Origin: an uncultured Clostridia bacterium
GTDB taxonomy: Bacteria > Bacillota > Clostridia > TANB77 > CAG-508
Length of the DNA stretch: 51,458 nt
NCBI GenBank assembly: GCA_948739805.1
Contig: CAPYID010000012.1
Span: 1 to 51,458 of the forward strand
Direction: 5' to 3'
Both the position numbers and the translations under genes were made by a program. Below are positions 24,777 to 32,024 of the stretch, piece by piece. Within the stretch, counting starts at the first letter, position 1; each line of letters opens with the position of its first letter. The notes under the pieces are model-generated. The model was not told the DNA's origin. It did no database searches and worked only from the letters and a program-made list of their open reading frames with translations.

Positions 24777-26313
24777 ATTCCCATTCAATTGTTGCAGGAG
24801 GTTTTGAGGTTATATCATAAACAACTCTATTAATATGTTTAACCTCATTTACAATTCTTGAAGATACTTTTTCTAAAATATCATAAGGTATTTTTGCCCA
24901 AGTAGCAGTCATGAAATCTGACGTTTCTACAGCTCTTAAAGCAAGAGTATAGTCATAAGTTCTTTCATCCCCCATAACTCCAACAGAGCGTAAATTTGTA
25001 AGTACAGCAAAGTATTGATTTAAACTTTTATTTAGTCCAGCATTTGCAATTTCTTCTCTAAATATAGCATCTGCATCTTTCAGAATTTCTAGTTTTTCAT
25101 CTGTAATATCTCCAATTATACGAATTGCAAGTCCTGGACCAGGGAATGGTTGGCGATATACTAAATAATCAGGAATGCCAAGTTCTAGACCAGTTTTTCT
25201 AACTTCATCTTTGAATAAATCTCTTAAAGGTTCTACTATTTCCTTAAAATCTACATAGTCAGGAAGTCCCCCAACATTATGATGACTTTTAATAGTTTGA
25301 CCATTTCCAGCACCACTTTCAATTACATCTGGATAAATGGTTCCCTGCACTAAGAAATCAACCTTTCCAATCTTTTTAGCTTCTTCCTCAAAAACTCTTA
25401 TAAATTCTTCACCAATAAATTTTCTTTTTTGTTCAGGGTCAGTAACACCTGCAAGTTTAGATAAAAAACGTTCTTTAGCATTAACTCTAATTAAATTTAT
25501 ATCATATTGTTCTCTAAAAATTTTTTCAACCTCATCACCTTCATTTTTACGAAGAAGACCATGGTCAACAAAAATACAAGTTAAATTTTTTCCTATTGCT
25601 TTATTTAATAATACAGCAGCAACAGAAGAATCAACACCACCAGATAGAGCACATAGTGCTTTACCATTACCAATTTTAGTTCTTAATTCTTCTACTGAAT
25701 GTTCTACAAATGAAGCCATATTCCAATCACCAGAACAATTACAAATATTATATACGAAATTTCTAATAATTTCTGTACCATTTTTGGTTAAGTTTACTTC
25801 TGGATGGAATTGTATTCCATAAATTTTTCTATTATCATCAGCAATACCAGCATTAGGACAATCAGAAGTATGTCCAATATTTTTAAATCCTTCTGGTAAT
25901 TTGTTTACGAAATAAGTATGACTCATAAGACATACATTTTGATTTTCAAATCCAGAAAATAGAGGAGAGGTATTATCTATATCTACTAAAGTTTCTCCAT
26001 ATTCACGTTTATCGGATTGTTCGACAGTTCCTCCAAGCAAGTGGCTAATTAATTGCATACCATAACAAATACCAAGTACTGGTATACCAAGATTTAAAAT
26101 TTCTTTATCACAAATTAAAGCATTCTTTTCAGAAACACTAGAGGGACTACCAGTAAAGATAATTCCTTTTGGATTTTTCTTTTTTATTTCTTCAATTGAT
26201 ATATCATGAGGTACAATTTCTGAATAAACATTACATTCACGAACACGTCTTGCTATTAATTGATTATATTGCCCGTAAAAATTTAAAATTAATATAGTTT
26301 CTTTATTTTCCAT
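24775..26313 (-). CDS. guaA: GMP synthase (glutamine-hydrolysing)
   Basis: A 512-aa GMP synthetase that aminates XMP to GMP. The N-terminal class I glutamine amidotransferase has ILGICYGMQLISHLLGG-type motif with catalytic Cys, and FHPEV. Next is the ATP-pyrophosphatase domain with the P-loop ALSGGVDSSVAA, and then a C-terminal dimerisation domain ending KPPATIEWE. RBS AGGAGG on the minus strand. No guanine riboswitch is apparent upstream. Confidence 0.97.
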   Translation of the reverse strand: MENKETILILNFYGQYNQLIARRVRECNVYSEIVPHDISIEEIKKKNPKGIIFTGSPSSVSEKNALICDKEILNLGIPVLGICYGMQLISHLLGGTVEQSDKREYGETLVDIDNTSPLFSGFENQNVCLMSHTYFVNKLPEGFKNIGHTSDCPNAGIADDNRKIYGIQFHPEVNLTKNGTEIIRNFVYNICNCSGDWNMASFVEHSVEELRTKIGNGKALCALSGGVDSSVAAVLLNKAIGKNLTCIFVDHGLLRKNEGDEVEKIFREQYDINLIRVNAKERFLSKLAGVTDPEQKRKFIGEEFIRVFEEEAKKIGKVDFLVQGTIYPDVIESGAGNGQTIKSHHNVGGLPDYVDFKEIVEPLRDLFKDEVRKTGLELGIPDYLVYRQPFPGPGLAIRIIGDITDEKLEILKDADAIFREEIANAGLNKSLNQYFAVLTNLRSVGVMGDERTYDYTLALRAVETSDFMTATWAKIPYDILEKVSSRIVNEVKHINRVVYDITSKPPATIEWE

Positions 26314-26360
26314 ATTTTCCTCCTAATCTATTTTATAAGAATTTATTATATTGATACCTT

Positions 26361-26399
26361 GTAGGGACGACTAGTAGTCGTCCGCTTCCTAAAGAATTT
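26361..26399. repeat. Interspersed hairpin repeat, copy 2
   Basis: GTAGGGACGA-CTAGTAG-TCGTCC-GCTTCCT-AAAGAATTT. Compared with copy 1 at 15911, the boxes are conserved while the arms changed together (GACGAC/GTCGTC here against GCGAGC/GCTCGT), so the hairpin is maintained. Confidence 0.7.
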
Positions 26400-26500
26400 G
26401 ATAATAAAATATATGTATATATTTTATCATAATGCCCACAAAATGTAAATAAAATTAGCCAATTTTTGATTTAGTGTCGAATTCTGTCGTACGATTTTGC

Positions 26501-26529
26501 TTGCATTTTGTAAGTTAGGCGAGTATAAT
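26501..26529 (+). promoter_or_regulatory. Promoter of the SipW/surface-protein operon
   Basis: TTGCAT (26501-26506), 17 nt, TATAAT (26524-26529), about 60 nt upstream of the first gene's start. Confidence 0.7.
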
Positions 26530-26588
26530 GAAAACATAGCATGAGTTACATAATCACGCTAAATAATTTAAGAAAGGAGGAGAACATT

Positions 26589-27191
26589 ATGAATAAAAAA
26601 AGAATAATTTCAATAGTAGCTATCATTGCTCTAGTTACATTATCTTTTTTTACTGGTAGTACTTTTGCAAAATATTTAACTAAGCACAAAACAGTAGCTT
26701 CATTTCAAGTGGCAAGATGGTCAGTATCAGAGAAATTTTTAGTAAACGGTGTTAGTAACACATCTGAACAGATAAATCTTGCGACAACTTATAATCCTGA
26801 AACTTTAGTAAATGGAAAAGTAGCACCAGGTACATCTGGAACATTCGGAATAGAGATAGATGCTACAGGTACAGAGACTGGAATTGATTATGAAATTAAA
26901 TTTGGTACAGCTTTAGGACCAATAATTGGAAATTTAGTATTTATCTATGATGGTAAATCATATTCAAGTCTTTCAGAATTATCAAATGATTTAACTGGTA
27001 ATATTGCAGCAAATTCAGACAATAAAATTGTAAGTTTAGAGATTGGCTGGTGCTGGCCATATGAAACTTTATCTGATGGAAGCTCTGTACAAGGAGATAT
27101 TCAAGATACTTTAGATGCTAAATCTATTTATGACTCTCCATACAGTTTTGATGTAACTATAATATGTACACAAGTTACTCCAAGGGCTTAA
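26589..27191 (+). CDS. Exported TasA/camelysin-like protein
   Basis: A 200-aa exported protein. The signal peptide (MNKKRIISIVAIIALVTLSF) ends in TFAKYLTKHKTVASF, which resembles the cleavage region of SipW substrates. The rest is beta-rich with the block APGTSGTFGIEIDATGTETG, as in the TasA/camelysin family of fibre-forming surface proteins. A motif EIGWCWPYE recurs as EIEWCWDYQ in the third gene of the cluster, so the two are relatives. ATG 26589 is preceded by AGGAGGAG; a longer frame from 26541 lacks such a site. A fibre role in biofilm is inferred. Confidence 0.75.
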   Translation: MNKKRIISIVAIIALVTLSFFTGSTFAKYLTKHKTVASFQVARWSVSEKFLVNGVSNTSEQINLATTYNPETLVNGKVAPGTSGTFGIEIDATGTETGIDYEIKFGTALGPIIGNLVFIYDGKSYSSLSELSNDLTGNIAANSDNKIVSLEIGWCWPYETLSDGSSVQGDIQDTLDAKSIYDSPYSFDVTIICTQVTPRA

Positions 27192-27269
27192 AGGCTTTCA
27201 GAAAATTCAAGTTAATTTTTGGAATTCAAATTTGTTCTTATAATTTCTAAAAATAATCATTATTCAAAG

Positions 27270-27303
27270 TAGGAACTAATTTATGAATATTGATTAGTTC
27301 CTA
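27270..27303 (+). terminator. Hairpin between the TasA-like gene and sipW (partial terminator)
   Basis: A perfect 11-bp stem TAGGAACTAAT / ATTAGTTCCTA with a 12-nt loop, followed by CAATTAAATTTTTATT. It probably limits readthrough so that the surface protein is made in excess over the peptidase. Confidence 0.7.
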
Positions 27304-27323
27304 CAATTAAATTTTTATTTATA

Positions 27324-28112
27324 ATGTTCAAAACAATGAAAAGTTTTATTAAATTCATTATTTATTCATTAATTCTATCAATTATAATCATTATAATATT
27401 TTTTAATTTTATAAGTAGATCTGAAATTAATCAGATATTTGGATATAGTTGTTTGAAGGTTTTAACAGGTAGTATGGAGCCTGAGATAAAAACTGGTGAG
27501 AATGTAATTATAAAAAAATGTAAAGATTATAAGGTAGGTGATATTATAACGTATACTACAAAAGATTTAGAAGTAATAACGCATAGAATTGTTTCTGAAA
27601 ACGAGGGAAGATATTACACAAAAGGAGATGCTAATAATGTAGAGGATGCTGAGCCGATACTAAATAGTCAGATTTACGGTAAAGTTATTTTTCATTTTAA
27701 TTCATTTTTCCCTAATTCATTTTTTTCTTTCGCAAAATATGTTGATTCTAAAAAATCCTCAATAAATGCTAAAATTGCAAAGCCCATTTTTATAGTAGAT
27801 GGTGACAAAGAAATTTTAATTGAGAAATATGGAAGTGTAAATGATTATAATTTCTCTGTCAAAAATTATGATGTAAATAACCATATTAGTGAAGTTAGTC
27901 TCAATTATAAAGTAGAGATAGTTTGTGAAGAAAATATAAAATATCAATTATTTTGTAATAGTAATTTAGTAGATATCAATAATACTTTTACTTTACCTCA
28001 TAGCAATCCTAAAGAGGATAAATATAGGTTGAAGATAGAGGCTCCAGAGGATTATAAAGGTAGTATAAAAATAAATGTTTATGCTTATCAAATGAAGGAG
28101 GGAAGAAGTTGA
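27324..28112 (+). CDS. sipW: SipW-type signal peptidase I
   Basis: A 262-aa ER-type signal peptidase. An N-terminal transmembrane segment (about 8-28) is followed by the nucleophile Ser49 in TGSMEPEI and His86 in THRIV (the Ser/His form of SipW rather than Ser/Lys). The C-terminal 100 residues form an extra domain on the outer face with no assigned function. It processes the neighbouring TasA-like proteins. No Shine-Dalgarno sequence is visible before ATG 27324. Its stop codon overlaps the TTG start of the next gene. Confidence 0.88.
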   Translation: MFKTMKSFIKFIIYSLILSIIIIIIFFNFISRSEINQIFGYSCLKVLTGSMEPEIKTGENVIIKKCKDYKVGDIITYTTKDLEVITHRIVSENEGRYYTKGDANNVEDAEPILNSQIYGKVIFHFNSFFPNSFFSFAKYVDSKKSSINAKIAKPIFIVDGDKEILIEKYGSVNDYNFSVKNYDVNNHISEVSLNYKVEIVCEENIKYQLFCNSNLVDINNTFTLPHSNPKEDKYRLKIEAPEDYKGSIKINVYAYQMKEGRS

Positions 28113-28832
28113 TATTATTCAATAACAAAGAGGCAGATTTAAAACATAAAAAAACTTATAGAGAAAATATTAGGTTTAAATTTGAGGGATCTGCACTTTT
28201 ATTAAAGTTTAACAAGAAGCGGAGAAATAAAAAATGCATTAAAAATTAGTTCTGGATATAAATTAAAAAATAATGGAAATTATGAACTAATACTTAATGA
28301 TGAATATTTAATTCATTTCTATTTAAAAAAGAGACTATTTATAATTATACTTCTATTAGGAATTATTCTATTCACTTCATTTTATTTTGGATTTACATCT
28401 CAAAATTTTTCTTATACCCCCAATAAAAATGTTTATATATTTACTACTACTGATGTAGGATTTAAAAATATAGAATTAACGGACAATTATGAAAAATCGA
28501 CTGTTTTAAATGATAAAATTGCACCTGGTACTATAGGTAAATTTACTATAGTTGTTGAAAATAATACAAATCGTGATTATCAATACTCCTTTAAATTTAA
28601 AGAGAATAATTTAAAACCTGAGGGATTATATTTTAAATTTAAAGGAATTAGATATTATGAGATTGAGGAATTAATATCACAACTTAATGGTTCATTAAAA
28701 CCACATAAAACAAATTTTTTGGAGATTGAATGGTGTTGGGATTACCAAGGAGATGATGTTAAAGACACATTAGAGGGGACTTTAGGATTAGGATATTCTT
28801 TTGAAATATCATTAGTATCTATAAAATTATAA
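28109..28832 (+). CDS. Membrane-anchored TasA-related protein; +1 shift at CGG 28220
   Basis: A 240-aa protein of the SipW cluster, visible only after correcting a frameshift. TTG 28109 overlaps the sipW stop (TTGA), behind GGAGGGA. The cytosolic N-terminus runs to FNKK, then the in-frame CGG (codon 38). Skipping the C gives FNKKGEIKNALKISSGYKL, a transmembrane segment (FIIILLLGIILFTSFYFGF) and an outer domain with KIAPGTIGKFTIVVEN and EIEWCWDYQGDDVKDTLEG. These parallel APGTSGTFGIEI and EIGWCWPYE of the first gene. Frame 0 stops after nine codons. A large single-span anchor is unusual for TasA relatives. Confidence 0.82.
28220..28223 (+). other. CGG +1 frameshift site in the SipW-cluster membrane protein
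   Basis: Frame 0 is AAG AAG CGG AGA AAT; the restored frame is AAG (C)GGA GAA ATA, encoding K G E I. Here the evidence is the paralogous C-terminal domain lying in the restored frame and uninterrupted for 203 codons. Confidence 0.82.
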
Positions 28833-28847
28833 AGGAGAGGAGAAAGA

Positions 28848-29528
28848 GTGTATAAGAAATATATAATTGTATTAATATTAAATATATTAATTGTAATTAA
28901 TAATAATCAAACCTTTGCTAAATATGTATTTAAAGATACATTAAATGTAGCAACATTTGATACTGGAGGTAATTATTATTTAATTACATATACAGAAAAA
29001 GGTGATTCTAATCAAAAGATAGAAAAAGTATATAAAGGAGATAATCATGACTCAGGTGGGACTATATTAAAACAATGGATTATTGATAAAAGAACTACTT
29101 TAGAAACAATTAAAATTGAAGATAATAGTGGAGATATTAAAGACTGCTCATATCTTTTTGGTGGAAGCAGTGAAGTCTTAGTATGTGTATTTCTTAAAAA
29201 AATTGATTTAAGTGGATTTAATACTACAAATGTCACAAATATGAAATTTATGTTTTATGATTGTGTTAGTTTGGTTGATCTAAATGTTTCAAACTTAAAT
29301 ACTAGTAAAGTTACGGATATGTCTTATATGTTTAAGAACTGTCAATCATTACCAATAATGGATTTAAAAAGTTTTGATACACATAATGTTATTAATATGG
29401 ATGCTATGTTCGGAAATTGCAGAATAGCAAAAGAGATAAAAGTTTCATCAAAATGGACGACGCAAAAAGCATCTACTAAAAATATGTTTAAAGATTGCGG
29501 TGTATCTTCTGTAAGTTTTAATAGTTAG
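28848..29528 (+). CDS. Exported BspA-type leucine-rich-repeat (DUF285) protein
   Basis: A 226-aa surface protein starting at GTG 28848 behind GGAGAGGAG. A short signal peptide ends in TFAKYVFKDTLNVATFDTGG, which matches the SipW-substrate motif of the first gene (TFAKYLTKHKTVASF). The body carries three or four 25-residue DUF285 repeats with the pattern LxxFNTxNVTNMxxMFxxC. Combining a SipW cleavage region with DUF285 repeats suggests a surface adhesin secreted with the TasA-like fibres. A terminator follows. Confidence 0.82.
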   Translation: MYKKYIIVLILNILIVINNNQTFAKYVFKDTLNVATFDTGGNYYLITYTEKGDSNQKIEKVYKGDNHDSGGTILKQWIIDKRTTLETIKIEDNSGDIKDCSYLFGGSSEVLVCVFLKKIDLSGFNTTNVTNMKFMFYDCVSLVDLNVSNLNTSKVTDMSYMFKNCQSLPIMDLKSFDTHNVINMDAMFGNCRIAKEIKVSSKWTTQKASTKNMFKDCGVSSVSFNS

Positions 29529-29562
29529 TATTAAGGTATTATAATTTATTTATATAAGAGAA

Positions 29563-29594
29563 GCACACACGATAAAAATATTGTGTGTGTTTTA
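29563..29594 (+). terminator. Terminator of the SipW cluster
   Basis: CACACAC (29564-29570) pairs with GTGTGTG (29583-29589), followed by TTTTACTT. Confidence 0.8.
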
Positions 29595-29732
29595 CTTATT
29601 TAAAAGAGTCAATGAAAAAGAGATGAAATATCACGATTTTAGATAATTTACAAATTCGGAGAAATATAGTTTCAAAAATTTACATAATTACATAATATAT
29701 TATATATTCAAAATAGTTAGGGGGATAATATT

Positions 29733-30312
29733 TTGGAACTAAAGGGGAAGAAGATAGGTTTTTGTTTAACAGGTTCTTTTTATACATTTAGAAATACCTT
29801 TGATGAAATGAAAAAAATTATAAAAAAAGGTGGAGAAATTATCCCTATTATGTCTTATTATGCTTATAATACTGATAGTAAATTTGGAAATGCTAAAGAG
29901 TTTGTAAGTGAAATAGAAAATATTACAGGGAAGAAAGTTATACATAGTATGCAAGAAGCGGAATATATTTCGAATTATAATGAATTAGACATAATGATTA
30001 TTGCTCCATGTTCACGGAAATACAATTGCAAAACTTGCAAATTCGATAACAGATACACCAGTATTAGTTGGAGCAAGAAGTCATTTAAAAGATAGTAAAC
30101 CATTAGTTTTAGGACTTTGCTGTAAAGATGGATTAAGTCTTAATGCCGAGAATATAGGAAAATTACTCAACAGGAAAGATTTATTCTTTGTTCCTTTTAG
30201 GCAAGATAATCCAATAACTAAGCCATATTCAATATGCTATGATTATAAATATATAATAAAAACTCTGGAAAATGCACTAGATAAGGAACAAATACAACCA
30301 TTATTAAATTAG
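29733..30312 (+). CDS. spoVFB: Dipicolinate synthase subunit B (SpoVFB); +1 shift at CGG 30015
   Basis: The flavoprotein subunit of dipicolinate synthase (DpaB), which oxidises dihydrodipicolinate to the spore-core chelator DPA; 192 aa after correction. It begins at TTG 29733 behind GGGGGA: LKGKKIGFCLTGSFYTF, IMSYYAYNTDSKFG, then DIMIIAPCS followed by an in-frame CGG (codon 95). Skipping the C yields APCSGNTIAKLANSITDTPVLV, the flavin-binding motif of the family, and the rest to LLN. Frame 0 adds 24 unrelated codons. The usual partner spoVFA is not in the window; some Clostridia lack it or use EtfA instead. Confidence 0.92.
30015..30018 (+). other. CGG +1 frameshift site in spoVFB
   Basis: Frame 0 is TGT TCA CGG AAA TAC; the restored frame is TCA (C)GGA AAT ACA, encoding S G N T. 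The Gly-Asn-Thr is the conserved flavoprotein motif. Confidence 0.93.
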
Positions 30313-30344
30313 AAACATTTTTTCGTATTTTTTAACAAAAACTA

Positions 30345-30398
30345 TTGACAAGAACTCTTGTTTGATATATACTCTATCTATATTAGGAATAAATGTTC
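30345..30398 (+). promoter_or_regulatory. Promoter with two LexA-like boxes
   Basis: TTGACA (30345-30350), 17 nt, TATACT (30368-30373). GAACTCTTGTTT (30352-30363, in the spacer) and GAATAAATGTTC (30387-30398, at the start of the transcript) each differ by one base from the Firmicute LexA core GAACNNNNGTTC. SOS control of the downstream LysM protein is inferred. Confidence 0.6.
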
Positions 30399-30423
30399 GC
30401 AATAAATATAAATGGGGGTAAAT

Positions 30424-30720
30424 ATGAAAAAGTTAAATGTAAAAAGAATTATCAAATTAAATATAGTAATGGTTATATTGATATTAATAGTTTTATTATT
30501 AGTACATTCTACATCGTTGTCATACAAAGATATACAATATCGTGAGATTTATGTATGTAGTGGTGATACATTATGGGATATTGCAAAACATGAACAAGAA
30601 AACAATGATTATTATAAAGGAAAAGACATTAGAGAGGTAATATTTCATATTCAGAAAATAAATAATTTGTCAGATTCAAATTTAAATATTAATCAGAAAA
30701 TAATACTACCATATTTGTAA
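30424..30720 (+). CDS. YneA-like LysM membrane protein
   Basis: A 98-aa protein with one N-terminal transmembrane segment (about 12-33) and an external LysM domain (YVCSGDTLWDIAKHEQ ... NLNINQKIILPYL) that binds peptidoglycan. Size and layout match YneA, the SOS-induced inhibitor of cell division, and the LexA-like boxes agree. ATG 30424 follows GGGGGT; an in-frame ATG at 30412 lies inside that site. A perfect terminator stem follows. Confidence 0.72.
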   Translation: MKKLNVKRIIKLNIVMVILILIVLLLVHSTSLSYKDIQYREIYVCSGDTLWDIAKHEQENNDYYKGKDIREVIFHIQKINNLSDSNLNINQKIILPYL

Positions 30721-30728
30721 ACTAAAAG

Positions 30729-30768
30729 ACACAAGCACAGGGTACAACGTAAATCCCTGTGCTTGTGT
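30729..30768. terminator. Terminator hairpin between convergent genes
   Basis: A perfect 14-bp stem (30729-30742 with 30755-30768) with a 12-nt loop. The T-runs are short on both sides but it separates two convergent genes. Confidence 0.75.
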
Positions 30769-30827
30769 TAGATAATTAAATTAAAACTAGCTACAACATT
30801 AATAATTATATCATAAAAACAAACAAA

Positions 30828-31829
30828 TTACAAATCAGCTAAAGGATTAGCTTCTACTGCAGCTCTTACTTGTTCATTAGCAACGTGTGTATAGATTTCA
30901 GTAGTAGATATACTTTCATGTCCTAAGAGTTCTTGTAAGGCTCTTATATCAACATTACCATATTGATACATAAGAGTAGCAGCAGTATGTCTTAATTTAT
31001 GTACAGAATATTTATTAGAATCAATTCCTGCTTTTCTAAGTTCTTCTTTTACAACATATTGTACAGTCCTATTCGCAATTCTTTCATGTCTTTCGGAAAG
31101 AAATAGAGCATTTTTATCATCTATTTTTGATACATCATGAGGTCTCACTTTTAAATAAGAATTAATAGCATTAATACATGCTTTATTTAGGTAAATTGTT
31201 CTTTCTTTATTACCTTTTCCAATTACAGTCATTCTATTTTCACTAAAATCAATATCTGTAATATTAATTCCAACTAATTCAGAAAGACGCATACCACAAT
31301 TTAAAAATAGAGTAATTATAGCATAATCTCTTTGTATATTTCTATTTTGCCTTTCATTAGTAGAAACAGCTTGAGCAGCACTTAGTAGGCTTTTACTCTC
31401 TTCTAAAGACAAGTACTTAGGTAATCTTCTCTCAAGTTTAGGATTTTCTAAATCTTGTGCAGGGTTTTTATCTAATTTAAAATCTTCATCTTTAGAGGAC
31501 AAATAATTAAAGAAAATTCTAATACTAGAAGATTTTCTAGAAATAGTAGTTGATTTACAATTTCCTTCAGTTCTTAGCATAGATAAATATGAACGAATAT
31601 CAGATAATTTTACCTTATTAATAACATCAAATGGAACATCTTTATATATAATTTTTTTAAACTCATTTTCATCCTTACTTAATGAACAATATCTTTGTTT
31701 TATAAATCTCAAAAAATTAGCAATATCATAATTATATTCTTTAACAGAATTAGGTGATTTATTTAAAATAATTAAAGTATAATCTAAAAAAGCATTTAAG
31801 TAATCTGGATTATCATTGCGATTAATCAT
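30828..31829 (-). CDS. Tyrosine recombinase of the XerC/XerD family
   Basis: A 333-aa integrase with a SAM-like core-binding domain (1-130) and a catalytic domain holding Arg (NCGMRLSELVG), Lys in the beta hairpin (GKGNKERTIYL), HKLRHTAATLM, LLGHESISTTEIYTHV with the Tyr nucleophile. The gene is single-copy in ordinary chromosomal context with no mobile neighbours, so a chromosome dimer resolution role (Xer) is likely rather than phage integration. Good ATG; RBS AGGAGAT on the minus strand. Confidence 0.88.
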   Translation of the reverse strand: MINRNDNPDYLNAFLDYTLIILNKSPNSVKEYNYDIANFLRFIKQRYCSLSKDENEFKKIIYKDVPFDVINKVKLSDIRSYLSMLRTEGNCKSTTISRKSSSIRIFFNYLSSKDEDFKLDKNPAQDLENPKLERRLPKYLSLEESKSLLSAAQAVSTNERQNRNIQRDYAIITLFLNCGMRLSELVGINITDIDFSENRMTVIGKGNKERTIYLNKACINAINSYLKVRPHDVSKIDDKNALFLSERHERIANRTVQYVVKEELRKAGIDSNKYSVHKLRHTAATLMYQYGNVDIRALQELLGHESISTTEIYTHVANEQVRAAVEANPLADL

Positions 31830-31957
31830 GAATATATCTCCTTACATAAAAATATTAACAAATATATTATATAACAATTATGAAATAATTTAAAGTAAAA
31901 ATTTATGCTATTTTCAAAAAATATAGTATGTAAATATTAAAAAAATTAATTTTATAG

Positions 31958-31986
31958 TTGTACAAAATGATTAATAATGTTATAAT
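31958..31986 (+). promoter_or_regulatory. Promoter of the ABC exporter operon
   Basis: TTGTAC (31958-31963), 17 nt, TATAAT (31981-31986); 39 nt upstream of the ATPase gene. Confidence 0.75.
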
Positions 31987-32024
31987 AAAAAAAATTTAAA
32001 AGAAATAAAAGAAGGAGAAAAAAG

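Noticed and set aside
26314..26500. Guanine riboswitch upstream of guaA
   Set aside because: No conserved purine-riboswitch core or loop-loop pattern; only the hairpin repeat is present.
4112..30018. Sequencing or assembly errors as the cause of the six frame breaks
   Set aside because: All six are the same change (an extra C before an in-frame GGN) and together are all in-frame CGG codons found; random errors would also fall at other contexts and phases. I cannot see reads, so this remains to be tested.
4112..30018. CGG reassigned to another amino acid
   Set aside because: A sense reassignment would keep the frame. Here the frame is lost at each CGG and conserved sequence resumes in the +1 frame.
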